From Shimia sp. R10_1 (GTDB lineage: Bacteria; Pseudomonadota; Alphaproteobacteria; Rhodobacterales; Rhodobacteraceae): a stretch of DNA of 64,000 bases. The translations under genes were made by a program, and so were the position numbers. The stretch covers positions 1-64,000 of the forward strand of contig NZ_JAGHQX010000012.1 of the NCBI RefSeq assembly GCF_017744095.1, written 5' to 3'. The notes beneath the pieces were generated by a model, which did not search any database, was not told the DNA's origin, and saw only the letters and a program-made list of their open reading frames with translations. Positions 32,775 through 43,821 of the stretch are shown piece after piece. Each line of letters starts with the position of its first letter. Within the stretch, counting starts at the first letter, position 1.

Positions 32775-33748
32775 TGCCCGCGAAACCCAATGTGCTTGTC
32801 ACCCGCCGCTGGCCAGCAGCTGTCGAGGCGCGGCTGGCGGAGAATTTCAATGCCGAGTTCAACAAGGCAGACACCCCCATGAGTCACGCGGATTTCCGCG
32901 AGGCTCTCAAGAAATATGATGCAATCCTGCCAACGGTCACAGACAAACTGGATGCCGAAGCGCTTGATGTCTCGCGCCCCAAGACCGAGCTATTGGCAAA
33001 TTACGGCGTGGGCTTTGGCCATATCGATCTGAATCTGGCCAAGACCCACGGCATCACGGTCACCAACACGCCAGATGTGCTGTCAGATTGCACCGCCGAC
33101 ATCGCCATGACTCTGCTGCTCATGGTGGCCCGCCGTGCAGGCGAAGGCGAACGCGAGTTGCGCGCCGGGCAATGGACGGGATGGCGTCCCACGCACCTGG
33201 TGGGCACGCGCGTGAGCGGCGCAACACTTGGCATCATTGGCTTTGGCCGGATCGGTCAGGCCATGGCGCGACGGGCGCATCATGGCTTTGGCATGAAGAT
33301 CATCGTGCAAAATCGCTCAAAGGTCGCGCCAGAAGTGCTGGCCGCCTATGGCGCGACACAGGTCGACACCATCGAAGAGCTTCTGCCGCACTGCGATTTT
33401 GTCTCCCTGCACTGTCCGGGCGGCAAAGCGAACAAGCACCTGATCAACGGGCAACGCCTTGGTTTGATGAAACAGGATGCCTTCCTGATCAACACGGCCC
33501 GTGGCGAGGTGATCGACGAACACGCCCTGATTCAGGCACTCAGCTTTGACATGATCGGCGGGGCCGGGCTGGATGTATTTGATGGCGAACCGCGCATCGC
33601 CCCGGATCTGATGCAATGTGACAATCTCGTCATGCTGCCTCATCTGGGCAGTGCCACCCGAGCCACCCGCGAAGCCATGGGGTTTCGTGTGCTCGACAAC
33701 CTCGAAGCGTTTTTCAAAGATGGAAACCCAATAGATAAGGTGCAGTGA
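32774..33748 (+). CDS. hprA: Hydroxypyruvate reductase / D-2-hydroxyacid dehydrogenase
   Basis: This 324-residue D-isomer-specific 2-hydroxyacid dehydrogenase has the NAD(P)-binding loop GFGRIGQAMARRA near residue 155, the catalytic Arg in NTARGEVIDEHAL, the Glu in DVFDGEPRIAPDL and the His in MLPHLGSAT. In this context it should reduce hydroxypyruvate, made by SgaA, to glycerate for the glycerate kinase. The family alone would also allow glyoxylate reduction. It overlaps mtkB by 1 bp and ppc by 1 bp (TGATG). Confidence 0.9.
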   Translation: MPAKPNVLVTRRWPAAVEARLAENFNAEFNKADTPMSHADFREALKKYDAILPTVTDKLDAEALDVSRPKTELLANYGVGFGHIDLNLAKTHGITVTNTPDVLSDCTADIAMTLLLMVARRAGEGERELRAGQWTGWRPTHLVGTRVSGATLGIIGFGRIGQAMARRAHHGFGMKIIVQNRSKVAPEVLAAYGATQVDTIEELLPHCDFVSLHCPGGKANKHLINGQRLGLMKQDAFLINTARGEVIDEHALIQALSFDMIGGAGLDVFDGEPRIAPDLMQCDNLVMLPHLGSATRATREAMGFRVLDNLEAFFKDGNPIDKVQ

Positions 33749-36399
33749 TGCAACAGCGGGCGCCCGAAACTTCCCAACCGACGGCCAATTTCGCTCTTCA
33801 GACCGACCGCCTGCGCGCGCGCCTGAAGCGGGCCTGGACCCATGTTCTGGCACGCCGGGCGCCCGCCCTCTTGACGGATCAGGGCACACCGCCCCCCTGC
33901 TGGTCTCTGGATCTGGCATCAGATCACCTTCAAGCGGCAACCATCTGGTTCCAGCTGCAACAAATTCTGGATGAAAACACATTCATCCGCACCATCCGTC
34001 AGGCAGACCGCTCAGAAGGCCCAGCCAATCGCACCGGCAGTTTTGCGCAGGTCCTCGCTGAACCCAACAAAGAAGCCCAGCGCAGCATGCGCAAACTGAT
34101 CGAAGACAATCGTCTGAACGTCGGCCCCACTCTGACCGCCCACCCAACAGAAGCCAAACGTGTCTCTGTGCTGGAGATCCACCGGCGCATTTACCGCTGC
34201 TTGGTCAACCTCGAAACAGAACGCTGGTCCCCACGCGAAGAGGCGCAACTTCAGCGCAGCCTTGAAATGGAGATCGACCTGCTCTGGATGACAGGCGAGT
34301 TGCGCCTCGAACGCCCCACCCTTGATGCGGAAATCGACTGGGGCCTGCAGTTCTACCGCAACAGCCTGATGCAAGCCGTACCGCGCCTGTTTGAAAGTTT
34401 TGCCACGGCCACTCAGGACGCCTTTGGAAACGACCTGCCAGACAGCTGCTGTTTACGCTTCCATTCCTGGATTGGGGGCGACCGCGACGGCAATCCAAAT
34501 GTCACCGCCAAAGTCACCGCCCAGGCGCTGACCCGCTCCCGCGATATGGCCCACGCGCTTTATCTTGAGCGTCTGGATGACATCGTTCAGCACCTGTCAG
34601 TGTCCGCAAAGCTGGTACCCCTGCCCCAAGCAACCCAGAAAACACTGACCCAACTGATTGAGACCCGCGCGCAGGATGCCGCAACTTTACGTGCGCGAAA
34701 CCCAAACGAAATTTTCCGTCAGGCCATGGCCGCCATCCGCTCTTGCCTGTCTGATCGGCGCTATCTGCATGTGAAGGATTTCGAGAAAGACCTGAAAACC
34801 GTCGAAACTGCTCTGCACGACATCAACGCAGACCTGCTGGCGCAAGAGTTGATCCGCCCTTTGCGATGGCAGGTGCAGGTCTTTGGGTTGCGCATGCACA
34901 CCCTTGATATTCGTCAGAATTCAGAGGTGGTCACACGCACGCTTCAGGCCATATGGCAAGCACAGGGGCACACCCCTGCCCCCGAAACGCCTGAGTGGCG
35001 CACCCGCCTGCGGCGCGAGCTCTCCCAACCCGACCTTGTGCATATCAATGACACCCGTCTGTCCGAGGAAGCAACGGAGCTAATGGCCCTGTTGCGCCTG
35101 ATCCGCGAAAGCCAGACCGGCGTCGATCCCGAAGCCATCGGCCCGTTCATTCTGTCGATGACCAGATCATCAGATGACATTCTCGCCGTATATCTGCTGG
35201 CACGCTATGCAGGGTTCGGAGGAGAAACGCTGTCCCTCAAAGTGGTGCCTCTTTTCGAAACCATTCCCGACCTCGAAGCCGCCCCAGAAATACTGCGAGA
35301 TGTTTTGAGTACGCCGCTTGCCTTGCGCAGCTTACGCAACGGGTCCGGCCGTATCGAAATCATGCTTGGATATTCTGACAGCAACAAAGACGGCGGGTTC
35401 CTGCGCTCGATCTGGTCGCTTGATCGCGCACAACGGGCCATCACGCGCAGCCTTGCTTCCTTCCGTCTGAAGCCCGTCTTTTTCCACGGTCGCGGTGGTT
35501 CGGTCAGTCGGGGCGGCGCGCCCACCGACCGGGCCATCGCAGCACAACCGCTTGGAACGCTGGATGGCGCGCTGCGCATCACCGAACAGGGCGAAGTTGT
35601 CAGCGCAAAATACGCCAATGTCGGCACGGCTGCGGCACAATTGGAACTTTTGGCATCCTCAGTCCTGCGCCACAGTGCCAATAGCGGATTGGAACCCATC
35701 GACCCGGAAATGGATGACGCACTCGAAGCGCTGGCCAGCCTGAGCCAGACCGCCTACACGGCGCTGATATCGCACAAGGATTTCCTGCCATACTTCAACC
35801 AAGCCAGCCCTGTGAATGAACTTGCACTCCTGCGCATCGGGTCACGCCCCGCGCGTCGGTTCGGGGCTGCTTCTCTGGACGACTTGCGTGCAATTCCATG
35901 GGTGTTCGCTTGGTCTCAGAACCGCCAGATGATCACCAGCTGGTATGGCGTCGGCAAAGCACTGGAAACCTTCCGCTCAATCCGAGGGGCGCAAAGCGAC
36001 GCACTATTGCACCGCATGTTCCTGCACAATCCGCTGTTCCGCTTGATGATCGACGAAGTGGAAAAGGCACTGCTGCTGACCGACATGACCATCGCGCGTG
36101 GCTATGCGGATCTTGTCGAAGACCCCAACGTTTCTGCGACCATCTTTGGCGACATTCAGAAGGAACATGCGCGCACGCAATCCATGATCACCACAATCAC
36201 CGGTCAGCCTCTGGCCGCGCGCTTCCCACGTCTGCGCGCGCAATGTGAACGCAACGGTCCGACCCTGCAGGCAGCCCACCAGTTGCAAATGACTCTGCTA
36301 CAGGACGTGCGCGCCGATCCATCCTCCGCAAACCCAGCCCGTATCCACCTCATGCAATCCATGAATTGCATCTCCTCCGGCCTTGGCTGGACCGGATAA
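33748..36399 (+). CDS. ppc: Phosphoenolpyruvate carboxylase
   Basis: This 883-residue enzyme carboxylates phosphoenolpyruvate to oxaloacetate, the CO2-fixing step of the serine cycle. The catalytic regions are [15 protein letters not shown] near residue 130 (His), [17 protein letters not shown] near 245, [16 protein letters not shown] near 540 and [15 protein letters not shown] near 575; the C-terminus ends SGLGWTG against the usual NTG. A GTG 3 bp earlier in frame is possible, but the ATG at 33748 overlapping the hprA stop is more natural. Length is normal. Confidence 0.95.
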   Translation: MQQRAPETSQPTANFALQTDRLRARLKRAWTHVLARRAPALLTDQGTPPPCWSLDLASDHLQAATIWFQLQQILDENTFIRTIRQADRSEGPANRTGSFAQVLAEPNKEAQRSMRKLIEDNRLNVGPTLTAHPTEAKRVSVLEIHRRIYRCLVNLETERWSPREEAQLQRSLEMEIDLLWMTGELRLERPTLDAEIDWGLQFYRNSLMQAVPRLFESFATATQDAFGNDLPDSCCLRFHSWIGGDRDGNPNVTAKVTAQALTRSRDMAHALYLERLDDIVQHLSVSAKLVPLPQATQKTLTQLIETRAQDAATLRARNPNEIFRQAMAAIRSCLSDRRYLHVKDFEKDLKTVETALHDINADLLAQELIRPLRWQVQVFGLRMHTLDIRQNSEVVTRTLQAIWQAQGHTPAPETPEWRTRLRRELSQPDLVHINDTRLSEEATELMALLRLIRESQTGVDPEAIGPFILSMTRSSDDILAVYLLARYAGFGGETLSLKVVPLFETIPDLEAAPEILRDVLSTPLALRSLRNGSGRIEIMLGYSDSNKDGGFLRSIWSLDRAQRAITRSLASFRLKPVFFHGRGGSVSRGGAPTDRAIAAQPLGTLDGALRITEQGEVVSAKYANVGTAAAQLELLASSVLRHSANSGLEPIDPEMDDALEALASLSQTAYTALISHKDFLPYFNQASPVNELALLRIGSRPARRFGAASLDDLRAIPWVFAWSQNRQMITSWYGVGKALETFRSIRGAQSDALLHRMFLHNPLFRLMIDEVEKALLLTDMTIARGYADLVEDPNVSATIFGDIQKEHARTQSMITTITGQPLAARFPRLRAQCERNGPTLQAAHQLQMTLLQDVRADPSSANPARIHLMQSMNCISSGLGWTG

Positions 36400-36416
36400 A
36401 CAGACAGGGAGCCACC

Positions 36417-37718
36417 ATGACCAAAGATCTCTACGACAGCACAGACAGCTTTTTCACCGAAAGCCTGGCCGCGCGCGACCCGGCGCTGTTTGGCGCGATC
36501 ACAAAGGAATTGGGCCGCCAGCGAGATGAAATCGAGCTGATCGCCTCAGAAAACATTGTGTCCCGCGCCGTGATGGAAGCCCAAGGCTCCGTGATGACCA
36601 ACAAATACGCCGAAGGATACCCCGGTCGCCGGTACTATGGCGGCTGCCAATTTGTCGACATGGCAGAAACCCTTGCCATTGAACGCGCCAAACAGCTGTT
36701 TGGATGTGCATTCGCCAATGTTCAGCCGAACTCTGGCAGTCAGGCCAATCAGGGTGTGTTTCAGGCGCTGCTCCAACCGGGCGACACCATTCTGGGCATG
36801 AGCTTGGACGCAGGCGGGCACCTGACCCATGGCGCCGCTCCGAACCAGTCGGGCAAATGGTTCAAGGCCGTGCAATATGGCGTGCGCCGCGACACCAATT
36901 TGCTGGACTATGATCAAGTCGAAGCGCTGGCCAAGCAACATCAGCCAAAACTGATCATCGCCGGCGGGTCCGCCATTCCACGCCAGATCGATTTTGCGCG
37001 TATGCGCGCAATCGCAGATATGGTGGGCGCCTATCTGCACGTTGATATGGCCCACTTCGCTGGCATCGTTGCGGCGGGCGAACACCCGAGCCCCTTCCCA
37101 CATGCGCATGTGGCCACAACCACCACACACAAGACCCTGCGAGGCCCGCGCGGCGGGATGATCCTCACCAATGATGAGGCGATCGCGAAAAAAGTGAACT
37201 CCGCAATTTTTCCCGGCATTCAGGGCGGCCCGCTGATGCATGTCATTGCGGCCAAGGCCGTGGCCTTTGGCGAAGCGCTGCGCCCTGAGTTCAAAGACTA
37301 CATCAAGACTGTGGTGAGCAATGCGCAGGCGCTCGCCGATCAACTTGTCAAAGGCGGTCTAGCGACCGTGACCAATGGCACCGACACGCATGTGGTTCTG
37401 GTCGACCTGCGCCCCAAAGGCGTGACTGGCAATATCGTGGACAAGGCGCTGGGGCGTGCGCATATCACCTGCAACAAAAACGGTGTGCCCTTTGATCCGG
37501 AGAAACCAACCGTAACTTCGGGCATTCGACTGGGGTCGCCCGCCGGCACAACCCGCGGTTTTGGCGAGGCCGAGTTCCGCCAAATCGCAGACTGGATCAT
37601 TGAAATCGTGGATGGTCTGGCCGCCCACGGCGCAGACAACAACGGCGACGTCGAAGCCAAAGTACGCGGCGAAGTGGCCGCGCTCTGCGCCAGGTTCCCG
37701 CTCTATCCAGAGCTCTGA
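36417..37718 (+). CDS. glyA: Serine hydroxymethyltransferase
   Basis: This 433-residue PLP enzyme condenses glycine with 5,10-methylenetetrahydrofolate to serine, the C1 entry point of the serine cycle. Motifs are [49 protein letters not shown] and the Lys in [17 protein letters not shown]. The ATG at 36417 has AGGGAG upstream; an in-frame start 51 bp earlier lies inside ppc. One change from the consensus is SANVQ read as FANVQPNSG, which is mild. Last gene of the plus-strand serine-cycle run. Confidence 0.95.
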   Translation: MTKDLYDSTDSFFTESLAARDPALFGAITKELGRQRDEIELIASENIVSRAVMEAQGSVMTNKYAEGYPGRRYYGGCQFVDMAETLAIERAKQLFGCAFANVQPNSGSQANQGVFQALLQPGDTILGMSLDAGGHLTHGAAPNQSGKWFKAVQYGVRRDTNLLDYDQVEALAKQHQPKLIIAGGSAIPRQIDFARMRAIADMVGAYLHVDMAHFAGIVAAGEHPSPFPHAHVATTTTHKTLRGPRGGMILTNDEAIAKKVNSAIFPGIQGGPLMHVIAAKAVAFGEALRPEFKDYIKTVVSNAQALADQLVKGGLATVTNGTDTHVVLVDLRPKGVTGNIVDKALGRAHITCNKNGVPFDPEKPTVTSGIRLGSPAGTTRGFGEAEFRQIADWIIEIVDGLAAHGADNNGDVEAKVRGEVAALCARFPLYPEL

Positions 37719-37730
37719 ACCGCAAATATT

Positions 37731-37756
37731 GCAGGGTGCACCCGCGCGCACCCTGC
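37731..37756 (+). terminator. Hairpin between convergent glyA and folD
   Basis: GCAGGGTGC pairs with GCACCCTGC and is followed by CGCTTTT on the plus strand. The T-run is weak. It is placed between the ends of glyA and folD and may serve both. Confidence 0.65.
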
Positions 37757-37761
37757 CGCTT

Positions 37762-38652
37762 TTATGCCGTAAGCCCTTCGGGCTCAGCCAGACCATTTGC
37801 GCGGCAACAGGCGGTGACCGTATTGGCCAGTAGGCAGGCAATGGTCATAGGACCAACCCCGCCCGGAACCGGCGTGATCGCGCCCGCCACTTTCGCCGCG
37901 CTTTCAAAGTCGACATCGCCCACCAGCTTGTTTTTGCCGTCGCGCTCAATGCGGTTGATACCCACATCGATCACGGTTGCGCCTTCCTTGATCCAGTCCC
38001 CCGGCACCATTTCCGGACGCCCCACAGCGGCCACAACGATATCCGCTTGTTTCACCACCCCGGGCAGATCCTTGGTACGCGAGTGCGCAATGGTCACAGT
38101 GCAGCTGTCCCCAAGCAAAAGTTGCGCCATCGGCTTGCCCACAATATTGGAGCGGCCAATCACAACCGCATTCATGCCCGACAGAGACCCGTGATGGTCC
38201 CGCAACATCATCAAGCAACCCAGCGGCGTGCACGGCACCATGGATTTCTGACCGGTGCCCAGCAGGCCCACGTTTGAAATGTGAAAACCGTCGACGTCCT
38301 TTTCCGGCGCAATTGAATTGATGATCAGATCTTCATTCAAATGACCGGGCAGCGGCAGCTGCACGAGAATGCCATGCACCGCCGGGTCAGTGTTCAACGC
38401 GTCGATAACCGCCAGTAGATCCGCTTCAGTGGTGTCAGCATCCATCTTGTGCTCGTAAGAGTTCATACCCGCTTCAGTGGTCTGTTTGCCTTTTGAACGC
38501 ACGTACACCTGCGACGCGGGATCTTCACCCACCAGCACCACAGCCAGACCGGGGGTGATGCCGTGGTCTTCTTTCAGGCGCGTCACATGTGACGCAACTT
38601 TTTCACGGACAGTGGCGGCAAAGGCCTTGCCGTCAATCAGCTTTGCAGTCAT
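37762..38652 (-). CDS. folD: Methylenetetrahydrofolate dehydrogenase/cyclohydrolase
   Basis: This 296-residue bifunctional FolD converts 5,10-methylene- to 10-formyl-tetrahydrofolate with NADP. The catalytic Lys region is [15 protein letters not shown] (near residue 50-64). [12 protein letters not shown] and [16 protein letters not shown] (NADP-binding) are standard, as is the C-terminal [16 protein letters not shown]. With Fhs next to it, this can oxidise methyl-derived C1 units to formate, gaining ATP and NADPH, or run in reverse to feed GlyA. Convergent with glyA; the start has GGGAATTCG upstream. Confidence 0.95.
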   Translation of the reverse strand: MTAKLIDGKAFAATVREKVASHVTRLKEDHGITPGLAVVLVGEDPASQVYVRSKGKQTTEAGMNSYEHKMDADTTEADLLAVIDALNTDPAVHGILVQLPLPGHLNEDLIINSIAPEKDVDGFHISNVGLLGTGQKSMVPCTPLGCLMMLRDHHGSLSGMNAVVIGRSNIVGKPMAQLLLGDSCTVTIAHSRTKDLPGVVKQADIVVAAVGRPEMVPGDWIKEGATVIDVGINRIERDGKNKLVGDVDFESAAKVAGAITPVPGGVGPMTIACLLANTVTACCRANGLAEPEGLTA

Positions 38653-38787
38653 CGAATTCCCTTTTTCTACACCAAATGAATGTCCCGCGCGCCAAGCGCA
38701 GATTCAGTATGAAAAACAAAGGGCAAGACATCTGAGCCATTCACTTTTGACAGCCAGAAATCCCGCCCTCCGTTCGCGTGTCACACC

Positions 38788-40464
38788 TTAGAACAGGCCT
38801 TCGATCAAGCCTTCGTCGTTCAGTCGGATGCTTTCCGAAGCAGGCTTGCGCGGCAGGCCTGGCATGGTCATGATCTCACCGCAGACCACCACGATGAAGC
38901 CAGCACCGGCGGACAGACGGACCTCACGCACAGGCACAGAGTGGCCTGTTGGCGCGCCGCGCAGGGACGGATCGGTGGAGAAGGAATACTGAGTTTTCGC
39001 CATACAAACCGGCAGGTTGCCATAGCCTGCGTCTTCCCACTCTTTCAGCTGGTTGCGGATCTTGTTGTCAGCCAGCACTTCGTCGGCACGATAGATGCGC
39101 TTTGCGATGGTTTCGATCTTCTCAAACAGCGGCATCTCGTCTGGGTAGATCGGTGCGAAGTTGGCAGAGCCGCCTTCCACGATTTCCACAACTTTCTCTG
39201 CCAGCGGTGCGGAGCCTTCGGAGCCCAGCTCCCAGTGACGGGACAGAACTGCTTCCACACCGTGCTCGGCACAGTAGTCTTTGACGGCCTGCACTTCTGC
39301 CTCGGTGTCGGTGACAAAGTGGTTGATGCCCACAACAACCGGCACGCCGAAGGATTTCACGTTTTCGATGTGACGGCCAAGGTTGGCACAGCCATTCTGA
39401 ACTGCTTCGACGTTTTCTGCCCCCAGATCCGCCTTGGCAACGCCGCCGTTCATCTTCATGGCGCGCACGGTGGCCACCAGAACAACCGCGGAAGGCGCGA
39501 TGCCCGCTTTGCGGCACTTGATGTTCATGAATTTCTCGGCACCAAGGTCAGCACCAAAGCCTGCCTCAGTGACAACGTAATCCGCCACTTTCAGCGCGGT
39601 TTTGGTTGCGATCACGGAGTTACAGCCGTGGGCGATGTTGGCGAATGGGCCGCCATGCACAAAGGCCGGGTTGTTTTCCAGAGTCTGCACGAGGTTTGGC
39701 TGCATCGCGTCTTTCAGCAGAACGGTCATTGCGCCTTCTGCTTTGATGTCGCGGCAATACACCGGGGTTTTGTCGCGGCGGTAGGCCACGATGATGTCGC
39801 CCAGACGCTTTTCCAGATCTTCCAGATCGTTTGCCAGACACAGGATCGCCATCACCTCAGAGGCCACGGTGATGTCAAAGCCGGTTTCGCGAGGGAAGCC
39901 GTTGGACACGCCGCCCAGAGAAGCCGTGATCTGACGCAGAGCGCGGTCGTTCATGTCGACCACACGACGCCATGCCACGCGGCGGATGTCGATTTCGCAC
40001 TCATTGCCCCAGTAGATGTGGTTGTCGATCATCGCCGACAGCAGCGAGTGTGCCGAGGTGATCGCGTGGAAGTCCCCTGTGAAGTGCAGGTTCATCTCTT
40101 CCATGGGCACAACCTGTGCCATGCCGCCGCCCGCTGCGCCGCCCTTCATGCCGAAGTTCGGGCCCAAAGACGCTTCGCGGATACAGATCATGGCGTTTTT
40201 GCCGATCTTGTTCAGACCGTCGCCCAGACCCACAGTGGTGGTGGTTTTGCCTTCGCCCGCAGGTGTCGGGTTGATGGCGGTCACGAGGATCAGCTTGCCG
40301 TCCTCTTTGTCTTTGACGGAGTTGATGAACTCCTGGCTCACCTTGGCCTTGTCGTGGCCGTAAGGCAGCAAATCAGCGCTACTGATGCCCAGCTTTGCAC
40401 CAATCTCCTGGATCGGTTGTTTCTTGGCTTCGCGGGCAATTTCGATGTCGGTTTTATAGGCCAA
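38788..40464 (-). CDS. fhs: Formate-tetrahydrofolate ligase
   Basis: This 558-residue ATP-dependent 10-formyltetrahydrofolate synthetase has the P-loop [20 protein letters not shown] near residue 60, [20 protein letters not shown], and the C-terminal [21 protein letters not shown] place the start at the TTG at 40464 ([13 protein letters not shown]), which has AGGAGA 7 nt upstream and matches the family N-terminus; an ATG-like extension of 9 residues does not. Together with FolD it links formate and the folate C1 pool. 135 bp separate it from folD. Confidence 0.95.
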   Translation of the reverse strand: MAYKTDIEIAREAKKQPIQEIGAKLGISSADLLPYGHDKAKVSQEFINSVKDKEDGKLILVTAINPTPAGEGKTTTTVGLGDGLNKIGKNAMICIREASLGPNFGMKGGAAGGGMAQVVPMEEMNLHFTGDFHAITSAHSLLSAMIDNHIYWGNECEIDIRRVAWRRVVDMNDRALRQITASLGGVSNGFPRETGFDITVASEVMAILCLANDLEDLEKRLGDIIVAYRRDKTPVYCRDIKAEGAMTVLLKDAMQPNLVQTLENNPAFVHGGPFANIAHGCNSVIATKTALKVADYVVTEAGFGADLGAEKFMNIKCRKAGIAPSAVVLVATVRAMKMNGGVAKADLGAENVEAVQNGCANLGRHIENVKSFGVPVVVGINHFVTDTEAEVQAVKDYCAEHGVEAVLSRHWELGSEGSAPLAEKVVEIVEGGSANFAPIYPDEMPLFEKIETIAKRIYRADEVLADNKIRNQLKEWEDAGYGNLPVCMAKTQYSFSTDPSLRGAPTGHSVPVREVRLSAGAGFIVVVCGEIMTMPGLPRKPASESIRLNDEGLIEGLF

Positions 40465-40840
40465 AAGATATCTCCTGTTGTTGCGTGCCACGCAGGTTGC
40501 GGCGTGTTATTTGGGTGCGATCGTTTCCAACCCAACCGCTGAAAGCGCACTCGCAGCGTCGCTGGATTAGGTGGGGTGGCTGAGCGCGGCGGGACGTAGC
40601 CGCAGGTCGCGCGCATGTCTTCCGGCGCCCATTGAGAAAGGTATCATTGCCGGTTGCCTCCGGTCCCTAATGAACGCCGCAATTTTCTCAATAATGAATT
40701 TATATTCCTGCCAGTCAAGTAAATTTCTTGATGCATGTCCCGCGGCCCGCCTTATGTGCTTCATTGAGCCCCCCAAAATGTACTCACGCACCCAGACAGG
40801 ACAGAGCAACCTCAGACACGCGTAAGCCTGACAAACAAAG
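40465..40840. other. Intergenic region upstream of fhs, no gene seen
   Basis: This region lies between the fhs start and the tmm terminator hairpins. Only short random frames occur. It should contain the fhs promoter; I could not identify convincing -35/-10 boxes. Confidence 0.55.
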
Positions 40841-40904
40841 CGCGTGACGCGCCAAATGTGGTGCGTCACGCGAGAGTGTTCGCCCCCGGATGACAAAGGG
40901 GGCG
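40841..40904 (-). terminator. Tandem hairpin terminator downstream of tmm
   Basis: Read on the minus strand, CGCCCCC/GGGGGCG (40881-40887 with 40898-40904) is followed by a second perfect 10-bp hairpin, CGCGTGACGC/GCGTCACGCG (40841-40850 with 40863-40872), which runs into CTTTGTTTG. This is a double terminator for tmm. Confidence 0.8.
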
Positions 40905-40912
40905 ACGCAATC

Positions 40913-42262
40913 TTAGTTTTTCAGATAGGCTTCCATGCTGTCATCCAGCGCGTCTTTCCACGGCGTATGATGGACTGGCGCAAGAGTGCCTGTGATAACA
41001 GAGGTGTAGCTGTTGTTGCGGAACGCCATGATGTCCTTGGCTTTGTGCTTCTTCCACTCAAAAAAGGCCTCACAAGCGCCATCAATATCAAAGCTTGGGT
41101 AGTCGGTTTCCGCCACCAGCTCTTTGACATAATCCGCCTGATAGCGAATGGCGTATTTTACGTCATCATCAGCGTCCTCACGGGCTTCACGCTCTTTCAC
41201 ATCCGCCAGCATGTCGTCTTTGGACACACCAGAGATGTCGATCTTGCCGAGAATCGCATCCCGCACCCACCAAGCCTGCGCATCAAACATGTTGAAGGTG
41301 AACCATTGGTCCTGCATGCCCAGATAGAACATCTTCGGGTTATGCACATAGACCACACCCTTATATAGATCCGCCGCCGCCAGACGGTTGGCTGTTTTCA
41401 GGCGCAGATCGTCAGGCAGGAAGTTGAAGAAGTGTTTGTAGCCGGTGCACAGAATGATCGCGTCCACATCTTTGGTGGTGCCATCTGAAAAATAGACGGT
41501 GTTCCCGCTGACCTTTTCCATCGCGGGCTTTTCTTCCCAATTGTCTGGCCATTTAAAGCCCATGGGCGCCGTACGATAGCAACTGGTGATCGACTTGGCG
41601 CCGTATTTCCAACACTGCGAGCCAATGTCCTCAGCGGAGTAAGACGCCCCTACAACCAGAATGTCCTTGCCTGCAAACTCACGCGCATCACGGAAATCAT
41701 GCGCATGCACCAGACGACCATTGAAGGTTTCAAACCCTTCATAATGTGGCACGTTCGGGGTAGAGAAGTGGCCCGATGCGCAAATCACATGGTCAAACTC
41801 TTCCGACGTGGTGCTGTCGATGTTGTGGTCATGCACGGTGACCGTGAATTTGCCCGTGGAGTCGTCGTAGTTCACCCAACGAACCGCGTGGTTGAACTTA
41901 ATCCAATCGCGGACATTCGCTTTTTTGACTCGACCTTCAATGTAGTCAAACAGCACTGCGCGCGGAGGGTAAGACGCGATCTGTTTGCCAAAATGCTCCT
42001 CAAATGAGTAGTCCGCAAACTCCAGACCTTCCTTGGGGCCATTGGACCACAAGTAACGATACATGGAGCAATGTACCGGTTCGCCATTCTCGTCCAAACC
42101 AGTGCGCCACGTGTAATTCCAAAGGCCGCCCCAGTTGTCTTGCTTTTCGTAGCAGACGATTTCCGGGATATCCTCTCCCTTGGCTGCGGCTGATTGAAAG
42201 GCCCGCAGCTGAGCAAGGCCCGAAGGCCCGGCACCGATGATGGCAATGCGCTTATTGGTCAT
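40913..42262 (-). CDS. tmm: Trimethylamine monooxygenase (flavin-containing)
   Basis: This 449-residue class B flavin monooxygenase oxidises trimethylamine to TMAO with NADPH and O2. The FAD site is [14 protein letters not shown] at residues about 8-20, the FMO signature is [13 protein letters not shown] near 185, and the NADPH site is [12 protein letters not shown] near 204. The length and the N-terminal [16 protein letters not shown] match bacterial Tmm, distinguishing it from eukaryotic FMOs. It is transcribed alone on the minus strand, with the binding-protein gene divergent. Its product is the substrate of Tdm in the same region. Confidence 0.94.
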   Translation of the reverse strand: MTNKRIAIIGAGPSGLAQLRAFQSAAAKGEDIPEIVCYEKQDNWGGLWNYTWRTGLDENGEPVHCSMYRYLWSNGPKEGLEFADYSFEEHFGKQIASYPPRAVLFDYIEGRVKKANVRDWIKFNHAVRWVNYDDSTGKFTVTVHDHNIDSTTSEEFDHVICASGHFSTPNVPHYEGFETFNGRLVHAHDFRDAREFAGKDILVVGASYSAEDIGSQCWKYGAKSITSCYRTAPMGFKWPDNWEEKPAMEKVSGNTVYFSDGTTKDVDAIILCTGYKHFFNFLPDDLRLKTANRLAAADLYKGVVYVHNPKMFYLGMQDQWFTFNMFDAQAWWVRDAILGKIDISGVSKDDMLADVKEREAREDADDDVKYAIRYQADYVKELVAETDYPSFDIDGACEAFFEWKKHKAKDIMAFRNNSYTSVITGTLAPVHHTPWKDALDDSMEAYLKN

Positions 42263-42285
42263 GCTTATCTCCGAGTTGGCATTTT

Positions 42286-42376
42286 ATTGGTCTCATTGGT
42301 TTGCACCAGTTGAAGGCCAGTTCGCCCGCGATGTCAATAATTTTCATTTCGGGGAAATTTATTAACCTACCAGGTA
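42286..42376. promoter_or_regulatory. Divergent promoter region of tmm with candidate operators
   Basis: Three short motifs stand out: a direct repeat ATTGGTC (42286-42292) and ATTGGT (42295-42300) close to the tmm start; ATTTC-ggg-GAAAT (42346-42358), a perfect short palindrome; and TACC-a-GGTA (42368-42376), which resembles the inverted repeats upstream of sgaA. Which regulators use them is inferred only from similarity to sites elsewhere in the window. Confidence 0.45.
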
Positions 42377-42455
42377 AATCCTTTTCGTTTTGACATGTCG
42401 GCATGCAGTGGTAGCAATAGGTATGCTGACTTCCAGTTTCGCCTATCGCATAGCC

Positions 42456-43718
42456 ATGTCTTCTTTGCTGCCAAACGACCGGGTGGGAACCAACGAGCCG
42501 ATCAAAATCGGCTTTCTGGCGCCCTTATCAGGTGACGTCAGCTCTTGGGGCCTTCCCGGCCTTCAGGGATGCCGCCTGTGGCAAGACCGCCTGAACAAAG
42601 CCGGCGGCCTATTGGTGGGGGCACGACGCTATCCCGTTGAAATTGTTCCATTTGATTGCGGCTATGACGCCGATCGCGCAATGACTGGCGCCCGCCATCT
42701 GGTGCAATCTGAGAATGTAAAACTACTGTTGATGCTGGGCGGAGACACCTTTTCGCCGCTGCGAAAGTTCCTTTCAGACAACAAAGTGCTGACCTCCACA
42801 CTGCTGCCAAGCGACCTGTCACCGGACACGCGCTACCTGATTGCACCCTCAGAAGTGCACCCTTTGTACAATGTCACCGGCGTCGATTGGCTGGCCCGCA
42901 ACCACCCCGAAGTGCGCAAAGTTGCGCTGTGCAGCCAGACCGATGCCCACGGATTGCCCTCAATTGCCACATATCGGGCAGCGTTTGAAGCGGCCGGAAT
43001 CGAGGTGGTTAAAGAGGTGAAATACGCCCCAGAAGAGACCGATGTCGCGGGAATCGTTCAGCCTATGCTCGATGCGGACCCTCAATTGGTCTGCTGGTGC
43101 ACCAGTTACACACCAATGGTTAACGCCATGACAGAGTATGCTTTCAACAAGGGATACAACGGCAAGATCATGTCCTGCACGCTGGATGATTATGCCCGTC
43201 TGGTGGCCCGCACTTCGACAGAATTCATGGAAGGCACAATCTTTCAGTTCCCCGACTTTGATGACCCGGAACTGGCACGAAACACCTCATTCCTGATGCG
43301 GCCCAGCAGCTTTTACAAAGAATACACCACACGCTATCCGGACAGCTGGAGCGCGGTGAGCTGGGAATATGTTGCAATCCTCGACATATGGCATGCGGCG
43401 GTGGAAAAAGTGGCCTCTGTTCAGCCGGTGTCGGTGATGGCGACCATGAAACAGATGGATCCGGTGACCCACACCTTCGGCCCGGCCCGCTGGTGGGGGG
43501 AAAGCGTCTTTGGAATCGACAATGCTCTGATCGGCGATTGGCCTGTGGTCACGCTGAAATCCGGCAAGGCGCGCATCGCGGAATTCGTGTCCATCATCGA
43601 CTGGCTCGACAAACACGAAGCCCTGTTTCGCCACCACATGGCGCAAGAAGGCCAACTCTGGCATCAGCGCGCCGAAAGTGGCCACCACGCCCAACTGACA
43701 GCCCGCGCGGCCTACTAA
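42456..43718 (+). CDS. Solute-binding protein-like protein without export signal
   Basis: The protein has about 420 residues with the type 1 periplasmic-binding fold of the amide/urea/branched-chain amino acid group (IKIGFLAPLSGDVSSWG then LWQDRLNKAGGLLVG at the start, YAPEETDVAGIVQPML in the middle). ATG starts at 42456 or 42423 and a TTG at 42390 are possible; none gives a normal signal peptide, and no ABC permease or ATPase genes lie nearby. The related AmiC of Pseudomonas is a cytoplasmic amide sensor of this fold. I therefore suspect a ligand sensor rather than an importer subunit. It is divergent from tmm and convergent with a GntR regulator. Confidence 0.78.
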   Translation: MSSLLPNDRVGTNEPIKIGFLAPLSGDVSSWGLPGLQGCRLWQDRLNKAGGLLVGARRYPVEIVPFDCGYDADRAMTGARHLVQSENVKLLLMLGGDTFSPLRKFLSDNKVLTSTLLPSDLSPDTRYLIAPSEVHPLYNVTGVDWLARNHPEVRKVALCSQTDAHGLPSIATYRAAFEAAGIEVVKEVKYAPEETDVAGIVQPMLDADPQLVCWCTSYTPMVNAMTEYAFNKGYNGKIMSCTLDDYARLVARTSTEFMEGTIFQFPDFDDPELARNTSFLMRPSSFYKEYTTRYPDSWSAVSWEYVAILDIWHAAVEKVASVQPVSVMATMKQMDPVTHTFGPARWWGESVFGIDNALIGDWPVVTLKSGKARIAEFVSIIDWLDKHEALFRHHMAQEGQLWHQRAESGHHAQLTARAAY

Positions 43719-43821
43719 AGCAAATTGCGCCTATAGGCGGCCATTGGTGCGATGTTCGCGGTCACCCCAAATGGGAGAGGTCGCGCACAAACGTTTAAAG
43801 TCAAGACAAACGGCGAAAGCC

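Noticed and set aside
38941..40542. 533-codon plus-strand open frame opposite fhs
   Set aside because: It is fully antisense to the highly conserved formate-tetrahydrofolate ligase gene, its translation is rich in His, Val, Cys and Gln as expected from a mirrored GC-rich frame, and it matches no family I know.
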